A stretch of 64,000 nucleotides of DNA from Inonotus obliquus (lineage: Eukaryota > Basidiomycota > Agaricomycetes > Hymenochaetales > Hymenochaetaceae): positions 1,426,001 to 1,490,000 of the forward strand of contig JAJHTX010000012.1 of assembly GCA_032164295.1 (NCBI GenBank), given 5' to 3'. Under the pieces are notes generated by a model. The model was not told where the DNA came from. It saw only the letters and a program-made list of their open reading frames with translations, and searched no databases. A program made the position numbers and the translations under genes. This document shows, piece by piece, positions 22,866 through 36,556 of this stretch; position 1 is the first letter of the stretch, and each line of letters begins with the position of its first letter.

Positions 22866-22962
22866 GCTGGGCAAATATGTAACAACCTAGAGCGCGTGGG
22901 CATCTCAGCTCAGCTGAAGTAACGAATGCATCACGTGAGGGTGGCACTCTCCGCTTTCTTCC
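22866..22962. promoter_or_regulatory. Bidirectional promoter, 97 bp
   Basis: Only 97 bp separate the start codons of the Nudix gene (minus) and MIC12 (plus). It contains TCACGTGA-like sequence at about 22931 (E-box core CACGTG) and TCAGCTCAGCTGA near 22905. No TATA box is visible. Confidence 0.55.
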
Positions 22963-23395
22963 ATGTCCTTCCTCGCTGGGACCGTCTCCGGAGCACTCGT
23001 TGCTGGCGGTGTATGTGATATCGATGTATGATACTGTTTTTCCGATGATCTAAAATATGCTTTAGGTATACTATGGTTTCTCCAACCTGATCAAATCGCA
23101 AACTGAGGCACACCGTGCCAAGTAAGCTCGTTTCGACATTTGTCACATTCGCGGCCTTCATGGATATGGATGATTGTATAGCATGCACGCGCTCGCCCAC
23201 GCGCTTGCGAATCCACCGAAAGTACCGGCGATACTTCCTGCGGCAGAGCGTATCCCGCAGCGACCGACACGGGCGTTGTATGAAGGACGATGGAACGAAG
23301 AGGTCGAAGGAATCTTTCGGACTGTTTGGAGATGGGAGAAGGGCTTAGAAGAGTGGGGAAGAAAGAGGTTGTATGGATCCAGTGCGTCGTCATGA
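22963..23395 (+). CDS. MIC12: MICOS complex subunit MIC12
   Basis: Three exons, 22963..23010, 23066..23121 and 23182..23395, give 105 residues. The N-terminus MSFLAGTVSGALVAGGVYYG is a short glycine-rich membrane anchor split by the phase-0 first intron, typical of basidiomycete MIC12 (Aim5-like). The C-terminal part has the family's RWNEEVEGIFRTVWRWEK and EWGRKRLYG. MIC12 links MIC10 and MIC60 subcomplexes at cristae junctions of the inner mitochondrial membrane. Length and hydrophobic anchor fit. Divergent from the Nudix gene. Confidence 0.82.
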
Positions 23396-23527
23396 GTGAA
23401 GTAAGGTATGCTCCAGAATAGTATGCCATGGACCTTTTCTCATGCTTTTTTTTCAAGACTTTGAGGTTTATCGCTATCGGTCAATACGATTTCCCACCTT
23501 GGTAATTGCTTGCAAACTGCTCTCTGA

Positions 23528-23583
23528 TTAAATCCGCGCTTAGTTGCTAGCATGGTTAAATCCGTGCTTAGTTGCTAGCATAA
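23528..23583. repeat. 28-bp tandem duplication
   Basis: Two adjacent copies of TTAAATCCG(C/T)GCTTAGTTGCTAGCA. The region 23396-23871 between MIC12 and prefoldin has no other feature. Confidence 0.85.
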
Positions 23584-23871
23584 TTATGCACGTTGCCGTC
23601 GCATTCATGCTGACGATACGAGGATGAAATGAACATTGGTGACGAAGTTCCACCCGGACAGACACAGGGTCAGAATCATGTGCTAGCCGTCGTCGTGGAC
23701 GTCAGGACTCGGAGCGTGGACTTAGAAACTGAATCAGATACGCTATGCTAGGTTTCCCGGCATTCAGCACGTTCCTCCATCCCAGAGCCTCGAATCTAAA
23801 CAACCTTTGCTTGGTACATACGATCTTCACTATGACCTCTTTTTAAAAATACTCGTCAAACGTTCCTCATT

Positions 23872-24529
23872 TCAGCCTTTGGTAGCTCCTGAACTACCGC
23901 CGGCAGTGGAGGCCGTTTGCTCCTTTACAGTGATAAGATTGACAACATATTGCAAGTTGTCTTGCTTTTTTGTAAGAGTTTCCTGTAGCGTCTCCAAGTT
24001 GCCTCGGATGAAGTCGACTTTGGACGAGTAGTGCTTTGCAGCGTCTGCACGCGACTGAAGAAAGGTAAGCTGGAGATGCAGACAATAAGTATCGATAAAA
24101 CGAACCCTCTTGACATAGTATCCAGTCCCGACGTCCACTATTACATGTTCCGTGTCTGCAAGCTTGCCTGGGACGTATAGCGAGTTCGTCAAAGGGACAA
24201 GAATAGTACGGTCTATAGAAGTTTCGTCGAGTTCACTCGATTAGAATGACAAACGAGAGAAACTGTACCGGTGTTCTTAGAGCTAATCTCCTCCACATTC
24301 GAAAGACATGCCTTGAATTTCGCCTGTGCGATCTTTAGTTGTTGAAAAGAGTTTGTCAAATGGGATAATTCCTATCGTGTTCAATCCCGCATCAAGAAGT
24401 TAAATCGTAAACAACAATCAGAGGCGGTACGATCCAGCTGACCTCTTCCAGCTGCTTTCGGACATCGCGCAGCTGAGGGATATCTAGGTCGGCGACACTG
24501 ATTGTTTGCGGTTGAGGTTGCCCTGACAT
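23872..24529 (-). CDS. GIM5: Prefoldin subunit 5 (alpha type)
   Basis: Four exons, 24529..24443, 24371..24269, 24212..24106 and 24054..23872, give 159 residues. Prefoldin is a hexameric cytosolic chaperone that passes actin and tubulin to the CCT chaperonin. The N-terminal coiled coil begins ISVADLDIPQLRDVRKQLEE and goes on through LSHLTNSFQQLKIAQAKF. The beta-hairpin core has ILVPLTNSLYVPG and HVIVDVGTGYYVK. The second coiled coil has AAKHYSSKVDFIRGNLETLQ. The last intron (24105..24055, 51 nt) has a GTTCGT donor, is a multiple of three and has no stop, so retention would add 17 residues; splicing fits the family better. Confidence 0.92.
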
Positions 24530-25551
24530 GATCGCAGCCGACAGAGCCAAAAAGTCAGTCGGCTGTCCTGTACCTCACTGTGTACGCAAAGACGTCACGT
24601 GTGGCGTGTCCTTGTTACCATCATCTTGGAAGGCGACTCATGGTGACTGGCAATCCCCTATTGCCGCGCGTGCTATTTTTTTTGAGTCGGAGTTACAAAC
24701 CTTACTATATATGGCTATGAAAGACCATCTGCGTTTACCGCCTTTCTGTCCTCACATCTACAACTCCCAAGCTAGCTTTTCTTTGACATTCGCTCATGTA
24801 TATAGATGGCATTGCCTCTCATGTCACAAAAATAGAAAGTATTCAATTTCTTGCTGATTTTGACGTGTATATATGCTAGATGCATGAATCCCTTGCTGCA
24901 CAACCAACTATAAAGCCAATAATACAGACAATACAGAACATCTTTCTCTCTTATTTGTGTCCTTGATCTGAATGAGGTTGTTAATGTCATCTGTGACCAT
25001 CAAGATTGTGCACATCCAGTTACTGCTGCTAATTCTATTGGACAATTACAGGCTGTCCAAATCAATGAGCAGCAATATCGACTCAGTGCATGACTATATA
25101 TCTTTCTATATTGATGCAAAATACTCCCACGTGTATTTAACGCCCTTATTGATAATTTTGTGATTTTTTGGCTTCAAGTCCTGGTCATTTTGAGTGATCT
25201 GAAGTGAGTCGAGCATTTCTGAAGCAGCACGTGATCTCTTTCTTCCTAATTAGGACAATTTACATCGGCCAAACTGAGCAGTGCAAGTTGCTTTATTCAA
25301 CGACCACTTGAAGAATCAACCAGCACAAAGCATGGTCATTTTTTTCTCAATCAAGTCTTCAATTCATATAGAAAAAATTTCGAATAAACTGTGTGCTTCC
25401 TGAGATATTGGGTATAAATACCCAGTATCTCAGTGAGGTTTTGTAGAATTACAAAACAAATCTATATGAATTACTCCAGTGATGCATTAAAATACATAAA
25501 TGCATAAAAAATGGCTGTCTCTGCATTGTGGATGGAGGAAGACAAAGTTGA
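24530..25551. other. Intergenic AT-rich region, possibly transposon-derived
   Basis: No gene. From about 24770 the base composition turns AT-rich, and nested inverted repeats appear at 25361-25472 (separate entry). Short open frames have no motifs. Confidence 0.45.
25361..25472. repeat. Nested inverted repeats (possible MITE remnant)
   Basis: The outer arms AATTCATATAG and CTATATGAATT bracket about 90 bp. Inside is a 16-bp hairpin, CTGAGATATTGGGTAT / ATACCCAGTATCTCAG, with an AA loop and one mismatch. Next to it is a smaller hairpin, GTTTTGTA-GAAT-TACAAAAC. Confidence 0.75.
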
Positions 25552-26145
25552 ATGTGGGTCTCAAAAACTGGTAAACGCGTAGTGCTGCGTCGATCGCCGG
25601 CACGACGCAGCAGGTCCGTGGGAACGCACGGTCCGCAACAGGGAATTGCTAGTCACCACGACTCATCCTTGCATCTGTGCCATCACAATCGCCTGCTCTC
25701 TGTTTCCTCGCAGATCAAAGCACATGGGAGACGTAAGATGCGGAGGAGAGTCGCGTCATGGGATTATCCATGGACAACATATCCCTTGTGGCAGTCTTCG
25801 GTGGATCACTGGCTTGTTGTTGAGACGAGGAAATCGGCGAACAGGGACCTCAAAGGGTCCGTTAGAAATCTTTTTCCTATCCAAGCTTCCGAGACTAAAG
25901 ATGTGCGGATGACTACATGGGAAGAAAACAACCACGTACACACACCTAAAATCTATTGGATGCCAAATTGAATGAACCTGGCGCATCCATATTTCGCCTC
26001 ACAGTTTCTGCACTTAAAGCGCACGTACTACTGCGGGGTTTAGGACCACCATACTCACATCCGTCTCCTCTTCTCTGGCATCCTATCCTCCGAATCCGAC
26101 GCATGAACTCTCACGCGTGTGCTCGTGTACGGACACAGATTCTAC

Positions 26146-26799
26146 CATGGACGATCTTCCTGGTCCCGGACGAGCTGTGGGGAATATGTACCGCTATTTG
26201 GGTCGTCATCTGGAAGTCTTTGCAGGAAAAGCTGCGATGAAGCTAGGAAAAGGTCCACTTATTACGGATCAAAGGATACGTCGTCGTAGCGCCAAAGTGA
26301 TGCGAAAGACTGTCCTGGCTGGGAAAATATCTTTCAGCAGCGGTTTGGATCAAATTGTAGAGGAAAAAAAAGCATATGGCCGGTTACGACCAAGAAGCTT
26401 CAAAATAGGATAAGAACGACTCTAGACAATTGGTCAAGTACGTCAGGTACGTGAATGTTCGATTCCAAAACGTTCAGAGCTCATGCTTAACACCAGGTCT
26501 GGAGTCTTCAAGCTTTAGAATCTCTGCTCGACTTGCTGATCTGTGACAGTGATGCTCGGATAGCCTTAGAAATGAATTGCGTGAGAAAAGACATTTGGAA
26601 TATTGTCGAGGTCTACGAGAAACTCAGTTCCAGTGACCCCGATGAAGAACAAATGATCCTCAGCAACGCTCACAGGGTGCTCGATTTTATCGACTGTGGG
26701 GTGCTCAATGAACTGCTAAAGCAGTGGATCAGCCTGCCGTACAACGGTTCTGGATATGACTTGTGGAAAGGGGCGGAATTGTGGAAGAGGATCTCTTAG
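26146..26799 (+). CDS. Hypothetical gene, exon structure unresolved
   Basis: Two blocks look coding. The first (26146-26413) reads MDDLPGPGRAVGNMYRYLGR, with AAMKLGKGP and a basic helix RRRSAKVMRKT. The second (about 26497-26799) follows a CACCAG acceptor and reads as amphipathic helices: VWSLQALESLLDLLICD, DIWNIVEVYEKL, AHRVLDFIDCGVLNELLKQW. The second block resembles a helical-repeat (ARM/HEAT-like) protein, but I could not name a family or fix the intron between the blocks. A third possible block at 26948-27260 is open in pieces. Confidence 0.35.
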
Positions 26800-26947
26800 C
26801 AACTATTCTATGATTGATCTAGACTTTCTAATGTGCATTTCTTACTACGTCCACTCAATAACTCCTGTTCGAATCTGGTGGATTGATGCAACAATTGACT
26901 AATTAATTAATATTACAGCTGGCCTTCGCCGTTATTGACAAAATGCA

Positions 26948-27575
26948 GCTGGAAACATTATTGGAGGAGATGCGGTGGGCTCATCCTATTGAGGTGTACA
27001 CCCGTAATGTCTTCTGTTCGCACAGCATCGACGCTAAATATATCGATATCGAAAACCTATTCTCACGGAAACATAGCGCGAATTCCGAAGAATCATTTGC
27101 ATAAACTCAGGCGGAAGAAGAAAAGCGTAGAGGTCACTCATTCGACAACTCTTCAACGGTTACAGGTAGCTTCAATCGGGAGAGAACTCGGGAACCTCCC
27201 GAGGAGGTTCGAACAAATCGGATTCAGGGAGTCGGTTCGCGGGCTCCTTGCCCTTGAAAGATGACGATACGCCGTATGATGAAGATGACGACTATGCTCT
27301 CGTGATCTGTCTGCGTGGAGATACCTGGAACCAATCTTGCCTTGGTACGGAGCAAGGCTGGCAAGGCCAAACTCGTGCGTCGAACGGAGGGTATGGAATT
27401 TCTCATTGGCGAACAGTTGTGTCCGAAGCGATTCGGTAGACCGGTAGACCGAAAACGACAATTATACGGGACTCGCGAGATGTGTCATGGTACGGGGAGG
27501 GTTATCGTCGCATTTCGAGAGTCTATCTTCATCCATTCCTACTCACTAGACTTTCACTTACACTGGAATTGGTAA
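26948..27575 (+). other. Possible exons or decayed gene, unassigned
   Basis: Frames starting MQLETLLEEMRWAHP (26948) and, near 27270, an acidic piece DDDTPYDEDDDYALVI followed one frame away by IPGTNLALVRSKAGKAK and FGRPVDRKRQ. The frame change near 27315 could be an unseen intron or a mutation. No family recognised. Confidence 0.25.
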
Positions 27576-27742
27576 GGTCCGGAGCCTGCTTTGTCGCGTT
27601 CTTAATTATGGTAGATGGGAGATGTAGTTACGTAGAATCATAGATAGTACGCGCCTCTAGACAATAGACGAGTGTTATGTACGTCAATATTTCTTTCACT
27701 CTGATTTACAAGATCGCTTGTTCAGTGATCAGACAACTGCAT

Positions 27743-29137
27743 TCAGATGTGAAACCTTATAAAAGAACGATAAGCTTGACGAATTTGAAGCTGAAGGAAT
27801 GAGCCTACCTTCTGCGAGTCATTTTTACGAGGGTCCGGACTTCCGGCAAAAGAAGAGGAGAGATTTTCCTGGCGGAAGCTGATATCACCTGTGTCATTAC
27901 TTGAAGAATCACGTAGGCTTGAACGTGCATTCAATCTAAGAGGGAATTGACAGATTCAAGGTAGAAATAAGGAAACATGAATGACGAACGAAGCAAGGAG
28001 ACAGTTGAAATACACTGATGTAAGAATCCCGAATCAGTAAACATACTCTGCGCTTCGCCTTGAAGGAGAAGGTACTTACACTTCGGAGTAATCTGAGCCA
28101 TAAGCATATCAACCAAAGATTGACGTGCCGCTTGAGTACCAATCAGCGCCACGATTTGACAAAGGGCAGTTACAAGACCCGATCCGATCGTATGCATAAC
28201 AAGACGATTCAAAATTGAATCGGTCCTCTCGATACCACAACGACTCTTCCATAATAACCGTATGACGACTCCTGCGGGGAGCGTATCTGCAAACACCGTG
28301 ACAACATTCAACACAGTCGCTATCTTGATGATTTTCGGTGATTGTGTCATATCGGTTGAAGTAAATATTAGGAAAGATAGGGACACAGTTAAGGTGAATT
28401 GCGTTGAGACGGCGGAGCATAAGATTCCTGTTAGCGTACGGTTTTTGTTACTTACTTTGATAGTTTAAACTTGTGGTTAATACAAAAGAAAATGGAAAGC
28501 AGGACTTATGTGTCACTCACAATACCAAGCACGCCGGATAAAGATGGATTTCACCATGATATCGATGACGGGGATAAATAGAATTGAAATCCTTATGCTT
28601 CTGTAAATGTATTATCATCCACCATGGGCTTGTAGTGAACGAAGAACGACGTACAATAGCAGTTTATTCAACAACGAAGGGTCTGCGATTCCCCTTACGA
28701 AATACACATATGTCGAATCCAATACCATGACTTGATGTCCTAAGTCTAATATCCATATCATAGTTACAAAAGCCCGGAGCCAGCGTCGATCGGTCTTCCG
28801 ATACTTCTGACTAGATATCAGCCTGAGTCTATGACGCAGGAAGAAATGAAAAGTTGATACTTACCTCATAGTAAATGTACATCTGAAGGCACCCAATACC
28901 CCATAGGCTGGAGCACAGTGAGTAACGTGTATAGGCCATGAGGGCACTGGGAGTCGGAGCCTACATTGAAGAAAAGCTAGAAGGATGTGGTCAGTCCAGA
29001 CAGTACGGAACTTACTTTGCCGCAAGGAATAAACAACCGAACTGAATGAACGATCAGTTCTTGTAAGGAAGTACGGTAAATCACAAGCATACCGTGCCGT
29101 CCAGCTGGGATGCAGTTATAGCTGTCATAGAAGCCAT
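27743..29137 (-). CDS. DUF6534-family multi-pass membrane protein
   Basis: About eight exons, starting 29137..29093 (MASMTAITASQLDGT). The parts in order: FGCLFLAA, ALMAYTRYSLCSSLWGIGCL then QMYIYYE, KYRKTDRRWLRAFVTMIWIL then DLGHQVMVLDS, ISILFIPVIDIMVKSIFIRR then AWYLS, NRTLTGILC, IATVLNVVTVFADTLPAGVV, IRLLWKSRCGIERTDSILNR, LVMHTIGSGLVTALCQIVAL and finally LYFNCLLASLNARSSLRD with a polar tail. This is the layout of DUF6534 proteins, which are numerous in Agaricomycetes: seven predicted helices, an (R/K)RTD-like loop and an LNAR(x)SLR end. The last intron uses a GTTCGT donor. The C-terminal end after DSQK is uncertain. Function unknown; plasma-membrane receptor-like topology is only inference. 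Confidence 0.8.
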
Positions 29138-30268
29138 GTCGTACCAGTCTACAGTCGCAAGTCATTGAACTGTTGAAGAGGTAGAGAAGCTCGTTGAACG
29201 AGCTCCTCATACATAGCTACAGTGCGTTCCGCATGTCGCATTCGAGTGCTCAGCTGCACAGACTACTGTGTTTCGCATCAGTGCAAGCCCAACGCCGACT
29301 GGATGGGCCATTGAACGAATATCAAGGAAGTCAGTTCGGACGCCTATTTTCGTAAAGGGCCGTGCAACTATTGATGGAGGAGCGCCAGATAGCTTCACGT
29401 GATAGGATCATTATGCCTGGCTGGGAGACATCAGCAGAGAAGCTAGCACTGAAATCCTCCAGCCTCGTTGATGCATGAGATGATGACCATATGATGATCA
29501 GAGAAGTAGGTCTTTTCAGTCTGCTTGCACTGTTGGAACGCGAAAGACCTTACTCGGCAGGTGCGCAAGACTACACAGATTGGAATGAGGATAGGATTGA
29601 TCGAGAAGCGCGTAAACAATGAGAGCTAGCCTACTCGACTTGGACACAACAAGATGGAGAAACTATGGCTTTCATGGCTAACTGGATCATGAGACGAAGA
29701 GATCCAGAAAGATGTGAGGCAAGATGTTCGTTTGGTCAACAGATTGATGCAATTCCGAGATCTATGTTGCCAGTGGTGAGTGTTGCGAGCTGTGAGGACG
29801 ATACCTCCGTTCCAACCATTTGATTGACGTGACAAATCCAACGAATTGAGCACGTGATGTGACTAACCATTCCTTCCCTCTTTCCTTTCTTGATTGATTG
29901 GTCAACTTTTACATAAAAGGGAAGCCGCCACCGGTACCGGACGACAAGCCTCCAGGAGCAAGATCCGTCTTACTTGGTCTGCGGTCTGCAGTCCAATGAT
30001 CTAGTTAGCCATGGGCGCAGAAACCTCTCAGTTCGTCTCAAATCGCCTCGAACGCAGTCCCATAGAGTAAATGAGTCACCCATATGCATATATGCTTGAC
30101 ATGTGCTCTGTACCAAGTCTGCCACTCACGCAAGACTACTTAGTTATGTAATCAGGTCGATGTATTGGGTTATCGTCGCGCTTGTCCTTACTCTACCGTC
30201 GATCAGAGCCACCGGCCGACGTCATCGAGTCGGCGTCGATCGTCCTCACCAGTCAGTGGCCCTCTGTA
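29138..30268. other. Intergenic region, no gene seen
   Basis: 1.1 kb between the DUF6534 gene and the MITE at 30269. Only short frames on both strands without motifs. It includes the DUF6534 promoter. Confidence 0.5.
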
Positions 30269-32153
<1,885 letters not shown>

Positions 32154-32438
32154 ATCAACTTTATCGTATTGCAAGTCAGTTCACCAATAGTTAGTGAACC
32201 TCAGTAGTTCAATTTCGTAATGGTAACACATAGCTCTTCTATATGTTCCAGGAATCGCACCTTTTTTACAAGCGAATAGAAACTAGAATCGAATGGGACA
32301 CAGTATAAATAAAACAGTCATTACAGTTGACAATCAGATAAAAGTCCATTGTTCCGTTGAGAAATATGAAAGATAGTCCTTGAGATGATCGCATCGTAAA
32401 ACGTAACGGAAAGTCGCGATAGCTAACGAAGCCAGCGG

Positions 32439-34389
32439 TCATACGTCATCGCCGTTCGTTGTTTCCAAAGCAATTCGCCTCCCCTCAGCTCTCCAGTTCT
32501 CCTCATACCTCCACAATTCCGCAACAAGCCCATCGCCGTCTTTCCTAAGAATCAGTCCGAGAGATGTTGCGAATGTCGTCAAGGGAAGAGTGACTATTGG
32601 AAGGAGGGGAGCCATATAAGTGACGAGTTTAAGTTGATAATGAGACGGGGATGTTGACGCTCGAGATGCTGGAAAGACAAAGGCGAAGATGAAGTAGATG
32701 AGAAAAGAGAGGAAGATTGTTGAGGTGAGGTATGCTGATAAGGATATAAGGAACGTGGGGAAGGGAACGCGTTCTTGGACTGGGAGAGATAGGGAGGAAG
32801 GGAGTGTGATGGTGACTTGTTCTTGTGAATAGAGATCTGAAAGTTCTGTTGATTGATTGAGAGTGTGATTACAAGCTTCGAGATATGCTGGTGGGGGTGG
32901 CGTCACAGATTCGTCGTGGATGTCCGAAGCCTCTTCGGACGCGGAATTGCCACTGGAAGAAACACCATCAGATAATTCCAACTGTTCCTTTTCCGATACA
33001 TAGCCACATTCCGTATCGGAAGGCAAACCAACAGCACCAGGATGAGTCGCAAGAGGAGCAGACTGTTCAAAAGGTAAAGTAATGATATCCAGACCACTCT
33101 GCTTCGCAAAGCGCATATAATCGAAGCGAGCACAGAGAGTGATGAACTCGACTGGGAAGATATTCCATAGGACAGAGAGCGCGAAGAGTATCCAGCGATA
33201 TCCCATGGGGTTTCCAGTAGTCTCTTGAGCGATATCGGCGTCTATGTCTGAATTCAGGCTATACCCAGAAAGCCTGGTGAAGGTCGAGTTGCTAGCTCGG
33301 TTTGAGATGAATTCGTCCCAAGCGGGATAAAGCGATCCAGAACCGGAGCCAGAGTCAGATTGAGATGAGGAAGGATCAACGAATAGCTTGATACTCCTTT
33401 CGTGTGTCGCGAGGAAGATAATTAGTGCCAGAAGTGTGGCGATCTATCCGTCGTGTTTGGGGTTAATGCATATCGTCAGCGCCACAAAACTGGCAATGCG
33501 AAACACGACAGACTCACACTAGTGATAGCATAATGACTAGCTGCTCTCATACTCTCCTTCGCACGTGCGTCCAGTGACATGAATATATGTAAAAGTGCAA
33601 CGTGCACGATTGCTTTGCACACAGAGTCGTTGAAGCAGATTGCATTATACGTGATGAGGAGACCGAACGAGATGGGAATAGCTTGGAAGAAGCAAGGAAT
33701 CGAGGGACGGAGTGTGTGGATTATGCGCAGATCTGTAGTTATGGAATAAGCGTCCAGTTATTTAAAGCAATCGAAACATAAATACCACCGTCAGCATCTC
33801 GCCGAACGCTCAACTTATACATCCTCAAGAGTAACCCAAACAACTGCGAATCGTTAGTCAGCGCCTTGTTATCGGTGAGAAATAACAACTCACCCTCGAA
33901 GTAGCAAACCAGAACAATGGACCGAAGCCAACGAGCTCGGCAAAATGAGCATGCTCAGGTGGGATGCGCACCACGCAGGGTAGGTAAGACGAAAGCAAAG
34001 ATACCAACAAAAAGTACATGGGCGCGAAGTGTGTATATAAATACTTTCTCGGCATGCGGAGTCCAGAAGGACGCGGCAAGATTGGAGGAGGGCATTGAGC
34101 AGCTGTCTTCTGCACGGCTATCCATGACTTTTGGCAGGTAAAACCAAGTAAGTTAGATTAAGTCCCAGTTCCAGTTTGAGAAACTTACCCTCAAAGAAAG
34201 TGGCGACTCTATTAGTATAGAGACAAGCGGAGGGAGGATGTATGGCCACATTGTGCCACAAAACGAGACAAAGACATTGGCGACTCGGAGAAGGGTCTCA
34301 ATAGTACTGTCGATATTCGAGTCGGGCCCATACTGGAAGTATCCAGCAGAGACTTTCCAGAGTGAAGTGTACGCCACAGGTGTAGACAT
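32439..34389 (-). CDS. Multi-pass membrane protein of unknown function
   Basis: Several exons on minus. It starts MSTPVAYTSLWKVSAGYFQY (34389), with a first hydrophobic segment (VFVSFCGTMWPYILPPLVSI). Later pieces: APMYFLLVSLLSSYLPCVV (about 34020), IPISFGLLITYNAICF and AIVHVALLHIFMS (about 33640), IATLLALIIFLATHERS (about 33430), ILFALSVLWNIFPVEFITL (about 33180). A 120-residue acidic/Ser-rich loop follows, then FPTFLISLSAYLTSTIFLSF, LIYFIFAFVF and YMAPLLPIVTLPLTTFATSL. About eight or nine membrane helices in all. The last exon (from about 33206) is certain as an open frame. Junction phases between exons 1 and 2 did not close, so the model is approximate. No family recognised. Confidence 0.6.
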
Positions 34390-36556
34390 CTTTACGACGT
34401 GTCCGCGATATTGGCTCCTCAATGATAGGAAATTCCGGTACTTAGAGTTGTAATAATTAGCAAGAACACCGACGAGGATTCAGTTCCGGATCGGAATTGA
34501 ATACTTGAGTGACTATCCGTCCGTCCAAACCGTTGGTTATGAGTGAAGGTTGAGAGAGCAAAGTGGGTCTTGTTCCAAGCCTCTAGAACGGTACGCCACA
34601 AGGAGACCTTTGCAACATCGCCCGGCCAGCCGAGTTTCTAGGTGAAGGACATCGTCGATGAACGAGCAAGGAGGAGAGGAAGGACAGCCAAAAGAATTAT
34701 ATCACGTTTTTATCAAGGTCGGAACTAAGGGTAAACTAAGCACATACGAGGTTATCCGCCACAAATGATTGTTGCCACGAACAAGGCTTCTGGGAGTGAC
34801 CTGATTCTATTAAAATAAGCAAAGCTGAAGGAGGCGATACAACGAAAAGGAGTAGCCAAGGCGATACTTGCACTCATTTAGTCTGGGGTATTCTGAATGG
34901 TCCATAAGAGGAGCCCTCTTCCGTCCCGGAAGGAGGCAGATGAAGATGTTTCGCCAAAGGCTATCAGTACGAGGTAAGTATGGCGAAATTAGCAAGCCTT
35001 GCGAAGAATAGAAGCTCAAGATGAGTACCGTAGAATGAGGCAGTTTCTTATGTGGTAATTGCCGAGCCAGTGAAGGGAATTGCTGCACAGATGCACTCAC
35101 CATGACCCTGTGAATTACGATGACAACCGCGAAACGGATGCAGCCAACGTCCAAAAGCTGCGGTCGCAGCATTTCCAATAAGCACAGTCACTCCGTTTAT
35201 GCAGTTGTGTGCGAGTGGAATTGTCCTTCATAGAAAGGTGCGATAGTGGTCAAATTGGGTGGTCGCAAGAGCCATTAAACTAACCTTTTCGTCATCCTCT
35301 TCCTCTGTGCCGGACGACACGAACTCTAAGAGGATCAATGCGAGCCCCTACTCCCCTCGCGGGCTCACATCGCGTACGGTGTCGATGCCCTTTTGCACGC
35401 CGCAAAATGTTTTTCGAGTATTATGTAAGTAAAATATCAGAAATGGCATCGATCACCTTCCAAATTAGATTATCTCTTAAAAATCGTAAAATGCGAACGA
35501 TTCACTTCAAGCAAGTTATGGGGAATTGGGAGGTTAAAGTGGAGGTGCTGGCTACCTTCAAAGCAGTATTCTTGAAAGCGGTATTCGTAATAGTAGTCCC
35601 GCGTCTTGCCTTTATCTTGTTTGAGTTACTTCTGTGTGATAGAACCAGAAATAATTTCACCGGCTATCTGTTCCACGGTCTATTGAGCTCTGTAGAGTGT
35701 CTCGTTACTCCCGTAAAGAGGTTGGTTGAAACCTCATGAAGGCCAGCTCTCATATGTATTTCAAAAGCGATAACCTTTTACGTCGCTCCTAAAGCGCCAT
35801 CCAAAAATTAATCCATCGACTCTTCATTTCTCAGAGATCCAAAGGAGGAAGATAAAACAATTCGTTCACTATTTATGTGAAGTTATGTAATAGGGAAAGA
35901 CGCAGAAACGGACAAATCGAGTGGGCTTGGCGTTGTTAGCTCTCTTTGCTTAGTCATATCTATATCTGAGTCCGGTCGAGGCGATCAGAATATTTGAGCT
36001 CCGACGTGCCTCGTGGATCAGCGCTTCCCGATCGAACTAAGAATCCGAGATGCAGTCTCAATCCATCACTCGACGAGAAAACTGCTGGCGGACTGGTCGA
36101 AACTCGTCAGTTTGCTCTCTTTGAGCAGCCATATTGGCGTCGCAGCGTCAAGAGCCTCCTTTTGATCCCCTGCACTGGGCGTTTAATGGAGTGTCGTCGT
36201 TGAACGATTCCGAGTGACGCTTCGGGTGTGTGGAACGGCAGCAACCAAGTTGGCGGAGACAAGGCGCTCATATCTCACACTTGGGAGGAAACGATTCACT
36301 GCGGACGGCCGAAATACCTCAGATCACTAGGTGTCTCTACACTCGCTTTTACGCATATCGAGACAGTCAAGTCTACCGCATTCTTTACCAAACCCACGCT
36401 CGTTTCATTCACCTCTCTCATTCACTCTCACACAAACGGCGCCATAGCCAAACGAGAACTCGATTTCGCACTGCTGACGTGTACTTCTCCCATTCGACTT
36501 ATCTCCCCAGTTTCGATCTTTCGTTGGCGGAATCGTCTATCTATCTGCGCGTGGTG
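34390..36556. other. Region without a resolved gene
   Basis: Minus frames at 34419-34601 (SLWRTVLEAWNKTHFALSTF) and 34810-35166 (DVGCIRFAVVIVIHRVM; SLWRNIFICLLPGRKRAP) might be exons of one gene upstream of the membrane protein, but splice phases could not be closed. A plus frame at 35338-35739 is open for 133 codons without motifs. I see no supported gene. Confidence 0.35.

Noticed and set aside
25552..25971. A 139-codon plus frame starting MWVSKTGKRVV
   Set aside because: Overlapping frames of similar length, biased composition and no recognisable motif; not supported as a gene.
27931..27960. A frameshift in the DUF6534 gene before LNARSS
   Set aside because: An intron with GTTCGT donor and TTAG acceptor restores LYFNCLLASLNARSSL, so the gene looks intact.
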